DNA from: Rhizobium sp. BK399 | GTDB lineage: Bacteria > Pseudomonadota > Alphaproteobacteria > Rhizobiales > Rhizobiaceae | Direction of reading: 5' to 3' | DNA length: 64,000 nt | Assembly: GCF_014194695.1 (NCBI RefSeq) | Contig: NZ_JACIAH010000014.1 | Span: 91,395-155,394 of the forward strand | Shown here: positions 7,643 through 16,670 of the stretch, piece by piece | Layout: each line of letters begins with the position of its first letter | How positions within the stretch are numbered: the first letter of the stretch is position 1 | Notes under the pieces: model-generated | Told to the model about the DNA's origin: nothing | The model's input: only the letters and a program-made list of their open reading frames with translations | Databases searched by the model: none | Position numbers and translations under genes: made by a program

Positions 7643-9688
7643 TCAATCCAGGCCGACCCGCTTTGCACCCTGCCGAAACAAGACCTGGTCGTCGCGAGGA
7701 AAATGGAAGGCCGACATGAAGTCACCAAGGCGGTAGGCCGGATATCGATCGTGAAGCATTGCCAGATACGCTTTTGCTTCAACCAGGCGTCCGGCAATGG
7801 AAAGGCAAAGCGTCGCGATCGCCAGAATATGGGCATGGGCGTTCGGACGGGCTGCGGCCTTGACACCCCAATCTGCGGCGTCCTCGATGTTGCCGAGACG
7901 CACGAGGGCCAGGGCTCGGCTCGCGAGCATTCCGAAAAGCAGCGGGTCGAAAGGACTGAGCGCGCGGGAGTGATCGGCTGCAACAACCGCTGCACGCGGA
8001 TCACCGGACTGGGATTGAACGAAGGCGAGAGAGTAGTGGGCGATGGCGAAGCTTGGGCTCAGTTCGACTGCCTGTTGCAGCTCACCGACCGACTGATCGT
8101 GCAGCGCCCGTAACCACAGCGCTCGACCCATGGCAAGGTGGGCCGTCGGGTCCCGCTCGTCTGCCATCATGCTCTGGCTCGCCGCCCGATAGGCAAGCTC
8201 GGCCTCGGCGTCGCGATCTGCCCAATGCTGAAAGGCACTCTGGAAATGGGTAAAGGACAGCCCGGCATGGGCGCGGGCAAATGTCGGGTCCAGTCCTATT
8301 GCTCTTTCGAAAAAAAGCTGCGCTTGCTCGTTGTCGCTTTTGGTGAAGCGATACATGTGCCAGAGCCCCAGGTGGTGAGCCTCCCACGCATCAAGAGAGT
8401 TCGGCGCCTTCAGGAGGGCACGATTGCTCTCGATCGCCTCGACTTCGCGCTCGATCGAGACGACGATTCTGCTGCCGATTTCGTCAAGGAGGAGGAAGGT
8501 ATCGGCAACCCGGCGCTCGAAGACATCAGTCCAGGCGATGCGAGACGACCTTGCTTCGGTCAACTCGACGCGAACGATGATACGGTCAGCGATGCGCTGG
8601 AACGATCCGTCGACGACATAGTCGACGCCCAGCAGCTGCGCCGTCTCGCCGACTGTGTGGTGGCGCTCCCTCAGTGCGAACATCGTGCCTTGGGCGATGA
8701 CGTGAAAGGAGCGAAGCTTCGCAAGCCGGGTGATGATGTCGTATGCCAAAGCATCGCAAGGACCGCCAGGGGCGGCCACGGCCGAGATCTCATTGAACGG
8801 CATGATCGCAATCGACGGCCGCCGCGGCTCTTTGGGCAAGGTTTCTGTGTCGCGGGGAGACGATGAGGGCACGGCATTAGCACTGGCCTGTCGCGGCCGG
8901 AAGCTGTCGTCGGTCTGTGTTCTCACCGTCAGCCAGGCGTCATGCAGGGGTCGCTCGTTGATACCTTCGGCACGAAAAAGTTTCGTGGTCGCGTCAAGAT
9001 GCTCCTCGCCCTCTCGAAAACGGCCCGCCCTGGCGAGGGACATCAAGAGCAGTTCGTGCGGGCGAATATCGAAGGGCGAAAGCTGGATCCAGCGATCGAG
9101 GTAGGCCTGGGCCTCCTCCGACGGCAAACGCTGCACCATATGCTCAAGAAGGGCGGCATGAATGTCGCGCAGTCGACGGCGCTGCGACACCAGCCATGTT
9201 TCGAACGCCGGGCTCCGTTCGAGGCTCGACCCATCGTGAAAGTCGCCGGCAAACAGCGCCGCCAGGGATCGCAACTGGTCTTCAGAATGCGTCTTGAAGC
9301 CGTGCTGATAGGCCGTTTCCACCTCGATAGCATCGACAGAGCAGTCCGACAGGTCCAGGCCAACAGCGCCGCCGTCGGTGATAACGCGTTGTTCCCCGAT
9401 GAGCGACCGGATCTTGCTCAGGCACCATCGCAACTCGCCACGCGGATCGTCAGGAATGTCCCACAGCAGATCGCAAAGCTGTGACCTGCCGCGGGGTCGG
9501 GGCGAGAGCGCAAGATAGGCAAGAAGCGATCGCACCTTGCGGGATCCGGGGAGTTTCAGGTCGACGCCGTCGCGCCGGATCGCCATCGGACCAAGCAGTC
9601 GGATCTCAAGCGAGCGCCCGTGCTGTTTGGCCTCTGCGCCACCCGATTCCACGCTCGTTCCCACGCCAGCTGCCACGCCGACCCCCAC
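7643..9688 (-). CDS. SARP/BTAD-type transcriptional regulator with TolB-like and TPR regions
   Basis: This 681-residue protein starts at GTG, the first start after an in-frame stop at 9698-9700. Residues 28-110 are an OmpR-like winged helix (LEIRLLGPMAIRRDG, GELRWCLSKIRSLIG). Residues 120-255 are a bacterial transcriptional activation domain (BTAD). Residues 294-400 contain PSIAIMPFNEIS and resemble the TolB-like segment seen in adenylate-cyclase-type TPR regulators. Residues 430-650 are tetratricopeptide repeats (for example AQLFFERAIGLDPTFARAH). It is cytoplasmic, and the target genes are unknown. The methyltransferase on the opposite strand shares its 99-base upstream region, making it the first candidate target. 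Confidence 0.82.
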   Translation of the reverse strand: MGVGVAAGVGTSVESGGAEAKQHGRSLEIRLLGPMAIRRDGVDLKLPGSRKVRSLLAYLALSPRPRGRSQLCDLLWDIPDDPRGELRWCLSKIRSLIGEQRVITDGGAVGLDLSDCSVDAIEVETAYQHGFKTHSEDQLRSLAALFAGDFHDGSSLERSPAFETWLVSQRRRLRDIHAALLEHMVQRLPSEEAQAYLDRWIQLSPFDIRPHELLLMSLARAGRFREGEEHLDATTKLFRAEGINERPLHDAWLTVRTQTDDSFRPRQASANAVPSSSPRDTETLPKEPRRPSIAIMPFNEISAVAAPGGPCDALAYDIITRLAKLRSFHVIAQGTMFALRERHHTVGETAQLLGVDYVVDGSFQRIADRIIVRVELTEARSSRIAWTDVFERRVADTFLLLDEIGSRIVVSIEREVEAIESNRALLKAPNSLDAWEAHHLGLWHMYRFTKSDNEQAQLFFERAIGLDPTFARAHAGLSFTHFQSAFQHWADRDAEAELAYRAASQSMMADERDPTAHLAMGRALWLRALHDQSVGELQQAVELSPSFAIAHYSLAFVQSQSGDPRAAVVAADHSRALSPFDPLLFGMLASRALALVRLGNIEDAADWGVKAAARPNAHAHILAIATLCLSIAGRLVEAKAYLAMLHDRYPAYRLGDFMSAFHFPRDDQVLFRQGAKRVGLD

Positions 9689-9787
9689 TATCCCCGTCTA
9701 AACCAGAGACTGCGGCACGACACGTGCCCAACCACGGTTGCTATAGACGCACCATGAGGCCGACCAATCTGACCGAAGGAGAAAACA

Positions 9788-10630
9788 ATGTCCACATCTG
9801 CGGCCGTCGCGCGTGATACTCAGCCAGCCGTTGATTTCGGCGCGCTCAAAGCCCGGCAGCAAAGCGCCTGGTCTTCGGGCGACTACGCAATCGTTGGGAC
9901 AACCTTGCAAATCGTCGGCGAAAGCCTCTGTGAAGCGCTCGATCTGCGCGCGGGTGCAACGGTGCTCGATGTTGCGGCCGGAAACGGCAACGGCGCGCTT
10001 GCCGCCGCCCGACGCTGGTGCGAGGTCACCGCGACCGATTACGTTCCAGCTCTGCTCGAACGCGGCCAGGAGCGCGCCAAGGCCGACCGGCTGCCGATCG
10101 CCTTCCAGGTGGCGGATGCGGAACATCTGCCGTTTGCCGACCAGTCTTTCGACAACGTGCTTTCGATTTTCGGCGTGATGTTCACGCCCGACCAGGAGCG
10201 CGCCGCGTCCGAGCTTCTTCGGGTCTGCAAGCGCGGTGGTTCGGTCGGTCTTGCGAACTGGACCCCTGACGGTTTCATCGGGCAGATGTTCAAGACGATC
10301 GGTAAGCATGTGCCGCCTCCGGCAGGTTCCCGCTCACCGGCGCTTTGGGGTTCACGGGCGCGGCTTGAGGAACTGTTCCCGGGTGCGGTCGCGTCTATCG
10401 CGGCGACGCCGCGGCAGTTCGTGTTCCGCTACAAGTCACCGGACCACTGGCTTGAGGTCTTCCGGACCTATTATGGTCCCGTGCTGAAAACATTCGCCGC
10501 CCTTGATCCGGTTGCGCGGGATATGCTGACCAACGACCTGCTGGCGCTCATGGAGCGGTTCAATCGCGCCGATGACGGCACCGTGGTCGTGCCAAGCGAT
10601 TATCTGGAGGTCATCGTCACGAGGCTCTGA
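9788..10630 (+). CDS. class I SAM-dependent methyltransferase
   Basis: This 280-residue protein has motif I VLDVAAGNGNGALAAA for S-adenosylmethionine, an acidic motif II region CEVTATDYVPALLE, DADE-like motif III VADAEHLPFADQSFDNVLS and a post-motif KRGGSVGLANW. The layout is that of the UbiE/Methyltransf_11 group. Members methylate small molecules; no substrate can be named here. A clear GAAGGAGAAA site sets the start. It is divergent from the SARP-like regulator at 7643-9688, and the pair share a short promoter region, suggesting direct control. Confidence 0.85.
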   Translation: MSTSAAVARDTQPAVDFGALKARQQSAWSSGDYAIVGTTLQIVGESLCEALDLRAGATVLDVAAGNGNGALAAARRWCEVTATDYVPALLERGQERAKADRLPIAFQVADAEHLPFADQSFDNVLSIFGVMFTPDQERAASELLRVCKRGGSVGLANWTPDGFIGQMFKTIGKHVPPPAGSRSPALWGSRARLEELFPGAVASIAATPRQFVFRYKSPDHWLEVFRTYYGPVLKTFAALDPVARDMLTNDLLALMERFNRADDGTVVVPSDYLEVIVTRL

Positions 10631-10829
10631 ACACAGGCTTCCGACACCGGCCGAGCATGGGCTTCTAGCCCCGATGTTCGGCCGTCAGGTCGAGCGGATG
10701 TTCTTGAGCCAGGCGCTGCCGCCCGCTTGGAATTGGAACAATGCTCCGATCTTGGAAGCGGATGCCCGATAAAGGCTTGCCCCTGATTGGAGGAGACTTA
10801 TACGCGAGAAAATCGCGCCAGGGGGTAAC

Positions 10830-11057
10830 ATGACACCGTCTGAATTTAGAGCGGCCGTGGAGGTCGCAAGACTGTCGGCAAGCGACATTCACGAACTGCT
10901 CGGGGTCGACGAACAAACCCGCCGGCGGTTGGCCGCCGGCGAGCAACCCGTGCCACGTTGCGTCGCCTTGTGCCTGTGGCTGATGGCAGCCTATGGCGTT
11001 TCGATCCTCGAGGCGCGCGTTCTTGCGGACGATCCGAGTGTCGCGACGCCGGCTTAG
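10830..11057 (+). CDS. small HTH-like protein (75 residues)
   Basis: This is a 75-residue ORF, MTPSEFRAAVEVARLSASDI onward. It has a plausible helix-turn-helix, SASDIHELLGVDEQTRRRLAAGEQPVPR, followed by a hydrophobic helix. The pattern (FRAAVE, LLGV, TRRRLAAGE, PVPR) resembles small Cro/XRE-like proteins common in Rhizobiales. The ribosome-binding site is weak (GGGGGTAAC). There are no clear operon partners: 199 bases precede it and 338 follow before the next gene. The coding call is supported by the HTH pattern but the role is unknown. Confidence 0.6.
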   Translation: MTPSEFRAAVEVARLSASDIHELLGVDEQTRRRLAAGEQPVPRCVALCLWLMAAYGVSILEARVLADDPSVATPA

Positions 11058-11395
11058 TCGAATCATCCCACCGCTCATGACGATCGCAGCACCCCGTCCG
11101 AGGTCGACGCACGAGGCCACCGGACGGGGCAGCGCTGCGACATGTCCCCTGTTTCCCAGACACCTATCAATGAGCCCGCGACAGATCCGCCCATCATTGC
11201 TCATGAGCGGTCTATTCCCATTGCAACCTGCGGCCGGCCTTCGATGTCACGAAGTTGTCGCTTGTATCGTCTCGGTTGACGTGAGACGTCGTAGACACAC
11301 TTTCTCCGGCAAGGCCGACGTCAAACCCGATGGCGTCGTACGGATGATTTCAGCCGCTCAGGCAAAACGTTCCATTTGAAGAAGAGGAGATCTCC
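11058..11395. other. intergenic stretch upstream of the aldo/keto reductase
   Basis: No convincing gene is seen; the open frames here have no start signals and no recognisable protein pattern. A 13-base palindrome GACGT-GAG-ACGTC lies at 11278-11290, about 105 bases before the reductase start, and could be a regulator site. A good ribosome-binding site (AAGAGGAGA) precedes the start at 11396. Confidence 0.4.
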
Positions 11396-12427
11396 ATGGA
11401 CTATCGCAGGCTTGGCAACAGCGGTGCGGTCGTGACCGCCTATTGCCTCGGCACCATGACGTTCGGTGCGGAGGCGGACGAAGCGGCATCGCACAGGCTG
11501 CTCGACGATTACTTCGCCTGGGGCGGTAACTTCGTCGACACGGCCGACGTCTACAGCGCCGGCGCGTCGGAGGAAATCATCGGCCGCTGGCTGAAGCAGC
11601 GACCGACGGAAGCCAGGCAGGCTGTCATCGCTACAAAGGGTCGGTTTCCGATGGGACCGGGCCCGAATGACATCGGGCTGTCTCGCCGCCACCTCAACCA
11701 GGCTCTCGATGCCTCGCTCGCGCGCCTTGGCCTTGAGCATATCGACCTCTACCAGATGCATGCATGGGATGCGCTGACGCCGATCGAGGAGACATTGCGC
11801 TTCCTCGACGATGCCGTTTCAGCAGGCAAGATCGGCTATTACGGATTTTCCAATTATGTCGGCTGGCAGATCGCCAAGGCGGCGGAGATTGCCAAGGCGC
11901 GCAGCTACAGCCTGCCGGTGACGCTGCAACCCCAGTACAATCTGCTGGTGCGCGACATCGAGCTCGAGATCGTCGCGGCCTGCCAGGACGCAGGCATGGG
12001 CCTGTTGCCCTGGTCACCGCTTGGGGGCGGCTGGCTGACGGGCAAGTATCGCCGCGACGAGACGCCGACCGGCGCCACCCGCCTTGGCGAAAACCCCGCA
12101 AGGGGGATGGAATCCTACACGAAGCGGAATGCGCAGGAGCGGACCTGGGCCATCATCGATACCGTAGCTGACATTGCAAAGACCCGTGGCGTCAGCATGG
12201 CGCAGGTCGCATTGTCCTGGACGGCTGCGCGACCCGCGGTGACCTCGGTCATTCTGGGAGCGCGAACAAACGAACAGCTCGCGGACAACCTTGCCGCGGC
12301 AAAGCTCGTCCTGTCGGAGGGCGAGATGGCAAGGCTGAACGAAATCAGCCAGCCTCTGGTCGCCGATTACCCGTACGGAGCCGGCGGCACGAACCAACGG
12401 CATCGCAAGATCGAAGGCGGCCGCTAG
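11396..12427 (+). CDS. aldo/keto reductase
   Basis: This 343-residue protein has the aldo/keto reductase TIM barrel. The N-terminus MDYRRLGNSGAVVTAYCLGT is typical. The catalytic tetrad is visible as Asp and Tyr in FVDTADVYSAGASEE, Lys in AVIATKGRF, and His in DLYQMHAWD. The C-terminal NADP(H) phosphate-binding region is VILGARTNEQLADNL. It reduces or oxidises a carbonyl/alcohol pair; the substrate is unknown. It stands alone, and a strong hairpin at 12436-12461 separates it from the convergent ABC operon. Confidence 0.9.
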   Translation: MDYRRLGNSGAVVTAYCLGTMTFGAEADEAASHRLLDDYFAWGGNFVDTADVYSAGASEEIIGRWLKQRPTEARQAVIATKGRFPMGPGPNDIGLSRRHLNQALDASLARLGLEHIDLYQMHAWDALTPIEETLRFLDDAVSAGKIGYYGFSNYVGWQIAKAAEIAKARSYSLPVTLQPQYNLLVRDIELEIVAACQDAGMGLLPWSPLGGGWLTGKYRRDETPTGATRLGENPARGMESYTKRNAQERTWAIIDTVADIAKTRGVSMAQVALSWTAARPAVTSVILGARTNEQLADNLAAAKLVLSEGEMARLNEISQPLVADYPYGAGGTNQRHRKIEGGR

Positions 12428-12435
12428 GATTGATG

Positions 12436-12461
12436 AGCGGCCGGATCATCGTCCGGCCGCT
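12436..12461. terminator. strong hairpin between convergent transcription units
   Basis: A perfect ten-base inverted repeat, AGCGGCCGGA / TCCGGCCGCT (12436-12445 and 12452-12461), has a six-base loop. It lies nine bases after the aldo/keto reductase stop and just beyond the ATPase stop of the leftward sugar operon. It can fold on both strands. There is no long T run, so termination may be imperfect, but position and stability fit a shared terminator. Confidence 0.65.
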
Positions 12462-12468
12462 TGACAAA

Positions 12469-13539
12469 TCAGAGGCGTGCCCCGCTCGTCTCGTCGAAGA
12501 GATGCAGGTTCGCGGGATCGACGGTCGCGCCGATCGCCTCTCCCGCCCGGGCGGTGCCACGTCCCGTCTCCACGATCGTCAGTTCAGGGGTCGTCGATGC
12601 CGTGATAAAGGTGGAAGAACCTGTCGACTCGACCACCGCCACCGGGACGTCAAAGGTCCCCTGCCCTGGGGCGGTAACGCCGATATGCTCAGGGCGGATG
12701 CCGGCCGTGACCTTGCGCCCAGGCTGCACCTGGTGATCGATCGCGATCCGGTGCTTGACGTTGCCGAGATCGATCGTCAGGCTGTTGCCATCGTCGCTGG
12801 CCACGGCCGGAATGAAGTTCATGGCGGGCGATCCGATGAAGCCTGCGACGAACTTGTTGGCGGGCTTGTCGTAGAGATCGAGTGGCTTGCCCTGCTGCTC
12901 GATCACGCCTTCGCGCATCACGACGACGTGGTCGGCCATGGTCATGGCTTCGATCTGGTCATGGGTCACGTAGACCGAGGTCGCGTGCAGCCGGTCATGC
13001 AGCGCGCGGATTTCCTTGCGCATGTGGACGCGAAGGGCGGCATCGAGGTTTGACAGCGGCTCGTCGAACAGGAAGGCCTTCGGGTGGCGGATGATCGCGC
13101 GGCTCATCGCGACACGCTGGCGCTGGCCGCCTGACAATTCGCGCGGATAGCGCTTCAGGAGATGCGACAGGCCGGTGGTCGCAGCAACCTCGGCTGCCGC
13201 CTTCCTGGCTTCAGCCTTGGCGACGCCGCGGATGCGCAGGCTGTAGGTGAGGTTCTCTTCCACGGTCATGTGCGGGTAGAGCGCGTAGGACTGGAACACC
13301 ATGGCGACGTCACGCTTGCGTGGCGGCACGTTGTTCATGCGTTCGCCGGCGATTTTGAGCTCGCCTTCCGAGATGCTTTCCAGTCCTGCGAGAGACCGCA
13401 GAAGTGTTGACTTTCCACAGCCCGACGGACCGACAAGCGCGACGAAGGTGCCCTTGGCAATCGACAGGTTGATGTTCTTCAGGGCATGGAATGCGCCATA
13501 ATGCTTGTTGACGCCGCTGAGCTCGATCTGATTGGTCAT
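12469..13539 (-). CDS. sugar ABC transporter ATP-binding protein (UgpC/MalK/MsmK type)
   Basis: This 356-residue ATPase has Walker A GPSGCGKST, Q-loop VFQSYALYPHMTVEEN, signature LSGGQRQRVAMSRAI, Walker B AFLFDEPLSNLDA and switch His in YVTHDQIEAM. A C-terminal TOBE/MalK-like domain contains VTAGIRPEHIG. Sugar and glycerol-phosphate importers use this class. The start MTNQIELSGVNKHYG overlaps the upstream permease stop in an ATGA junction, so it is the last gene of the LacI-controlled operon. ATPases of this type can serve several importers, which is relevant because the nan-type importer at 47557-50636 has none nearby. Confidence 0.93.
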   Translation of the reverse strand: MTNQIELSGVNKHYGAFHALKNINLSIAKGTFVALVGPSGCGKSTLLRSLAGLESISEGELKIAGERMNNVPPRKRDVAMVFQSYALYPHMTVEENLTYSLRIRGVAKAEARKAAAEVAATTGLSHLLKRYPRELSGGQRQRVAMSRAIIRHPKAFLFDEPLSNLDAALRVHMRKEIRALHDRLHATSVYVTHDQIEAMTMADHVVVMREGVIEQQGKPLDLYDKPANKFVAGFIGSPAMNFIPAVASDDGNSLTIDLGNVKHRIAIDHQVQPGRKVTAGIRPEHIGVTAPGQGTFDVPVAVVESTGSSTFITASTTPELTIVETGRGTARAGEAIGATVDPANLHLFDETSGARL

Positions 13540-14363
13540 TTGAGGGCTCCAGAGGTGAGGCCGGATACGATGCGGCGCTGCAAGAGGACGAAAATGGCGA
13601 GGATCGGTGTCACATACATCGTGGCGTAGGCCATGATGTTGTTCCACTCGTTGGTGTTCGGTCCCATGAAGGAGTTGAGGCCAACGCTTGCCGGCTGAAG
13701 CTCGGCTGCCTGGATCATCGACTTCGAATAGACGAACTCGCCGAAGGCCTGCATGAAGATCAGGATGGCGCTGACCAGGATGCCATTGCGGGCGAGCGGC
13801 AGCACGATGCTGAAGAAAGCGCCGATGCGGCTGTTTCCATCGACAAGGGCGGCCTCCTCGAGCTCCATCGGCACGGCCATGAACGTGGCCCTGACCAGGA
13901 CGACGAAGAAGGGCATGCTCTTTGCGGCAATCGCGATGATAACGGCAAGGCGTGGATAATTCAGCATGCCGAGCTGCGAGAAGCCGACGAAGATCGGCGT
14001 TACCATCAGCGACGCGGGCAGAACCTGCAGCATCAGGATCAGGAAGAGCCCGATGTCGACCCAGACATTGCGGTAGCGTGCCAGCACGTAGGCGCAGCCG
14101 ACGCCGAGCACGGTGATCAGCGTGACAGCGCCGACGGCGATGACCAGCGAGTTCCAGAGGTAGCGGCCCATGCCCCGGCTTTCCCAGACATAGCCGAAGG
14201 TGCCCCATTGCGGATCGCCTGGCCAGAAGCTCGGCGGCGTGGCGAACATCTCGGACCCGCCCTTGAGTGCGGTGATGTACATCCAGTAGAGCGGGAACAG
14301 ATAGATCGCGGCCATGACGATGGCGATCACGAGCATCAGGCGGTTGCGTGTCGTCTCGCTCAT
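13536..14363 (-). CDS. sugar ABC transporter permease (MalG type)
   Basis: This 275-residue membrane protein has about six hydrophobic segments, the first being LMLVIAIVMAAIYLFPLYWM. The coupling EAA loop is VPMELEEAALVDGNSRIGAF. It belongs to the carbohydrate permease family. Both its start and stop overlap neighbours by ATGA, so it is translationally coupled to the second permease and to the ATPase. Its partner is encoded at 14360-15262. Confidence 0.92.
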   Translation of the reverse strand: MSETTRNRLMLVIAIVMAAIYLFPLYWMYITALKGGSEMFATPPSFWPGDPQWGTFGYVWESRGMGRYLWNSLVIAVGAVTLITVLGVGCAYVLARYRNVWVDIGLFLILMLQVLPASLMVTPIFVGFSQLGMLNYPRLAVIIAIAAKSMPFFVVLVRATFMAVPMELEEAALVDGNSRIGAFFSIVLPLARNGILVSAILIFMQAFGEFVYSKSMIQAAELQPASVGLNSFMGPNTNEWNNIMAYATMYVTPILAIFVLLQRRIVSGLTSGALK

Positions 14364-15262
14364 CCGCGCACCTCATGACGTGTCGAGCGGACGTAGACGA
14401 CCGAAGCGAACATGACGAAGACAATCATGATGACGGAAATGGTCGCACCCTTGGCGAAATCATACTGGCGGAAGGACAAATCCCAGGCCCAGTACTGCGT
14501 GACGTTGGAGGAGTTGTTCGGGCCACCCGAGGTAATCGCGGCAAAGAGGTCGAACTGCTGCAATGTGAAGATCAGGCCAAGCGCGATGATGGCGCCGATC
14601 GTCGAGCGCATCATCGGCAGCGTGATCGTCCAGAAGCGCTGCCAGGCATTGGCGCCATCGAGCTCGGCTGCCTCGTAGAGATCGCCGGGAATACCCGAAA
14701 GGCCGACCGACAGCAGGATCATGTTGAAGGCAGTTCCGAGCCAGACATTGGCGATGATGACGGCATAGAGCGAGAAGTGCGGATCGGAGCGCCAGAAGAT
14801 GTTGCTGCCGATGATGCCGCTCTCCTTCAGGATGAAGTTGAGGACACCGAAGTCGCCCGAGAGGATCCAGTTCCAGATCGCGCCGACAACGAGGCCAGGC
14901 ATGACCCAGGAGACAAGAAACAGGCCTCTGAGCCAGGAGGCGCCGGGGAACCTGACCCAGAAGAACAGGGCAAGGCCAAAGCCGATGAGGAACTGCCCGG
15001 CGATCGAGCCGACCACGAATATCACCGTGTTGCCGAGGATCGGCCAGGTTTCCGGCTGGGCAAAGAGGTCCGTGTAGTTCTTGAAGCCGACGAATGGGCG
15101 CGAGAAGGTTCCGAGGCTGAACATGTCGACCTCCTGGAAGCTCATCACCACGTTGTAGATGAGTGGCAGTCCCGCCATCAGGAACAGGAACGCCAGCGGA
15201 AAGGCGACGAGCATGATGTCGAAGCCACGGCCGTCCCTGACGCTTGAAAGAATCCGTTTCAT
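14360..15262 (-). CDS. sugar ABC transporter permease (MalF type)
   Basis: This 300-residue membrane protein begins MKRILSSVRDGRGFD and has a GGAGGATCG ribosome-binding site. It carries six predicted membrane spans and the EAA loop IPGDLYEAAELDGANAWQRF. A longer open frame exists upstream, but it runs through a hairpin region and is not hydrophobic, so the internal ATG is preferred. With the following MalG-type subunit it forms the pore of a sugar importer. Confidence 0.92.
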   Translation of the reverse strand: MKRILSSVRDGRGFDIMLVAFPLAFLFLMAGLPLIYNVVMSFQEVDMFSLGTFSRPFVGFKNYTDLFAQPETWPILGNTVIFVVGSIAGQFLIGFGLALFFWVRFPGASWLRGLFLVSWVMPGLVVGAIWNWILSGDFGVLNFILKESGIIGSNIFWRSDPHFSLYAVIIANVWLGTAFNMILLSVGLSGIPGDLYEAAELDGANAWQRFWTITLPMMRSTIGAIIALGLIFTLQQFDLFAAITSGGPNNSSNVTQYWAWDLSFRQYDFAKGATISVIMIVFVMFASVVYVRSTRHEVRG

Positions 15263-15336
15263 CGATCCTCCAATACTCCGAACGGGGCTGCCTTGCGCTT
15301 TCGCTTTAAGACAGCCCCTGCCGGGAGGAAATGGTG

Positions 15337-15356
15337 GGATGGCCCGAAGGCCATCC
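15337..15356 (-). other. stable cTTCGg tetraloop hairpin between binding protein and permease genes
   Basis: On the minus strand GGATGGCC-TTCG-GGCCATCC forms an eight-base stem closed by C-G around a TTCG loop, one of the most stable RNA tetraloops. It sits 17 bases after the binding-protein stop and before the permease start. Such intercistronic hairpins often protect the upstream message from 3' decay, giving more binding protein than permease. No T run follows, so a full terminator is less likely. Confidence 0.65.
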
Positions 15357-15372
15357 GGTTGTCCGGAAAGGG

Positions 15373-16605
15373 TTAGCCGAGCACAGCCTTGATCTTGTCG
15401 GCGGCCTGGTCGAGTGCGTCCTTCGGCGACATCTGACCGGTCAGGGCAGCCTGGATGGCGTCCTGAATTGCCTTGGAGATCTTCGGCCATTGCGGGTGCG
15501 GACCGCGCGGCTTGGCGTATTTCAGCTGTTCGATGAAGACCTTCAGCGCGTGATCCTTGAGCTTTTCGCCGGTCTCGGGGATGGTGATGTCGGAACGGGC
15601 CGGGAGCTGGCCGTAGTTCTTGAACATCTTGTCATCCTGGGAGGCGAAGAACTCGAGTGCCTTGAAGGCCTCGGCTGGATGCTTCGTGCTGGCAAAGATC
15701 GCCCAGTTGAAGTCGCCCATCGCCGAGGAGCGCTCCGCGCCCTCCTTCGGAACCGGAAGCAGGGCAACGCCCCAGTCGAACTTTGCTTCCTTCGTCATGC
15801 GATCAAGCTCCCAGGGGCCGGAGATCGCCATGGCGGCATTTCCCGAATTGAAGGTGCCGGTCGAGTCCCACTGGCCGCGCGTCAACGTGTCAGGAGAGGC
15901 GAGCTTCTCGTCCATGATCGTTTTCCAGGTCTCCAGCGCCTTGACCGCGCCCTCGGCATTGATGTTCTCGTAGCTGCCGCCGCCCATCTGCGCCCAGGGA
16001 AGGAACTGGAAGGTGCCCTCCTCGTTCGCCTTGGCGGAGAAGGCGAGACCATAGACGTTCTTGGCGGGATCGGTGAGCTTGCGCGCATCCTCGACAAGCT
16101 CGTCCCAGGTCTGCGGCGGCTTGTTGGGGTCGAGGCCCTTCGCCTTGAACATGTCCTTGTTGTAGTAGAGCGCGATCGTGTTCGTTGCCTTCGGCACGCC
16201 AAAATACTTGCCGTCCCATTCAACGGACTTCAGCGGACCCGGAAAATAATTGTCCGGCTTGATGACCGAGGACGACTTGACCATGTCGGTGATGTCGAGG
16301 AAGGCGCCACGCGAGGCAAACATCGCATGTTCCGGATTGTCGACGGCAATGATGTCGGGAGCCTGGCCCGTGGCATAGGCGCGCATCGCTTCGGTGACGA
16401 CGTCATCGAACTGGATGAGGCGATACTCGATCTTGATGCCGTTGTTCTGGGCGTTGAATTCCTTGACGAGATTGGGAGCGGGCTGGATGTCCTTGTCCAG
16501 CGACCACAGCGTCAGCGTGACGTCTTCGGCCTTCGCGGAGAGGCCGAAGAGAGAGACGCCTGCCAGCGCCACGGCGCCAATCATTGCAAACTTGTGGATA
16601 CCCAT
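15373..16605 (-). CDS. sugar ABC transporter substrate-binding protein (family 1)
   Basis: This 410-residue periplasmic protein has a Sec signal peptide (MGIHKFAMIGAVALAGVSLF, with cleavage after about AKA). It then has the family-1 fold: VTLTLWSLDKDIQ, YATGQAPDIIAVDNPE, FGVPKATNTIALYYNKDMF and AMAISGPWELDRM. The start has a strong AAAGGAGGAG site. The ligand is unknown, but the neighbouring isomerase and Gfo/Idh/MocA enzyme suggest an unusual sugar, disaccharide or polyol. A terminator-like hairpin lies upstream and a stabilising hairpin downstream, so this gene is probably the most highly expressed of the operon. Confidence 0.92.
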   Translation of the reverse strand: MGIHKFAMIGAVALAGVSLFGLSAKAEDVTLTLWSLDKDIQPAPNLVKEFNAQNNGIKIEYRLIQFDDVVTEAMRAYATGQAPDIIAVDNPEHAMFASRGAFLDITDMVKSSSVIKPDNYFPGPLKSVEWDGKYFGVPKATNTIALYYNKDMFKAKGLDPNKPPQTWDELVEDARKLTDPAKNVYGLAFSAKANEEGTFQFLPWAQMGGGSYENINAEGAVKALETWKTIMDEKLASPDTLTRGQWDSTGTFNSGNAAMAISGPWELDRMTKEAKFDWGVALLPVPKEGAERSSAMGDFNWAIFASTKHPAEAFKALEFFASQDDKMFKNYGQLPARSDITIPETGEKLKDHALKVFIEQLKYAKPRGPHPQWPKISKAIQDAIQAALTGQMSPKDALDQAADKIKAVLG

Positions 16606-16633
16606 AGTTCTCCTCCTTTGTGGTTATCCCTTG

Positions 16634-16660
16634 AAAAGCCGGCGAATCCTCCTCGCCGGC
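16634..16660 (-). terminator. terminator-like hairpin between isomerase and binding-protein genes
   Basis: On the minus strand GCCGGCGA-GGAGGAT-TCGCCGGC is followed directly by TTTT. The eight-base GC-rich stem with a U tract looks like an intrinsic terminator placed 11 bases after the isomerase stop and 29 bases before the binding-protein start. Since the genes appear to be one pathway, it may attenuate read-through, or the transporter genes may have an extra promoter. Confidence 0.6.
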
Positions 16661-16670
16661 CACGACTTGA

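Noticed and set aside
10993..11379. 128-codon plus-strand frame before the aldo/keto reductase
   Set aside because: It overlaps the end of the small HTH-like gene out of frame and has no ribosome-binding site or conserved pattern.
14360..15490. Longer start for the MalF-type permease at 15490
   Set aside because: The extra 76 codons run through a hairpin and the end of the binding-protein gene and are not hydrophobic; the ATG at 15262 has GGAGGA directly upstream.
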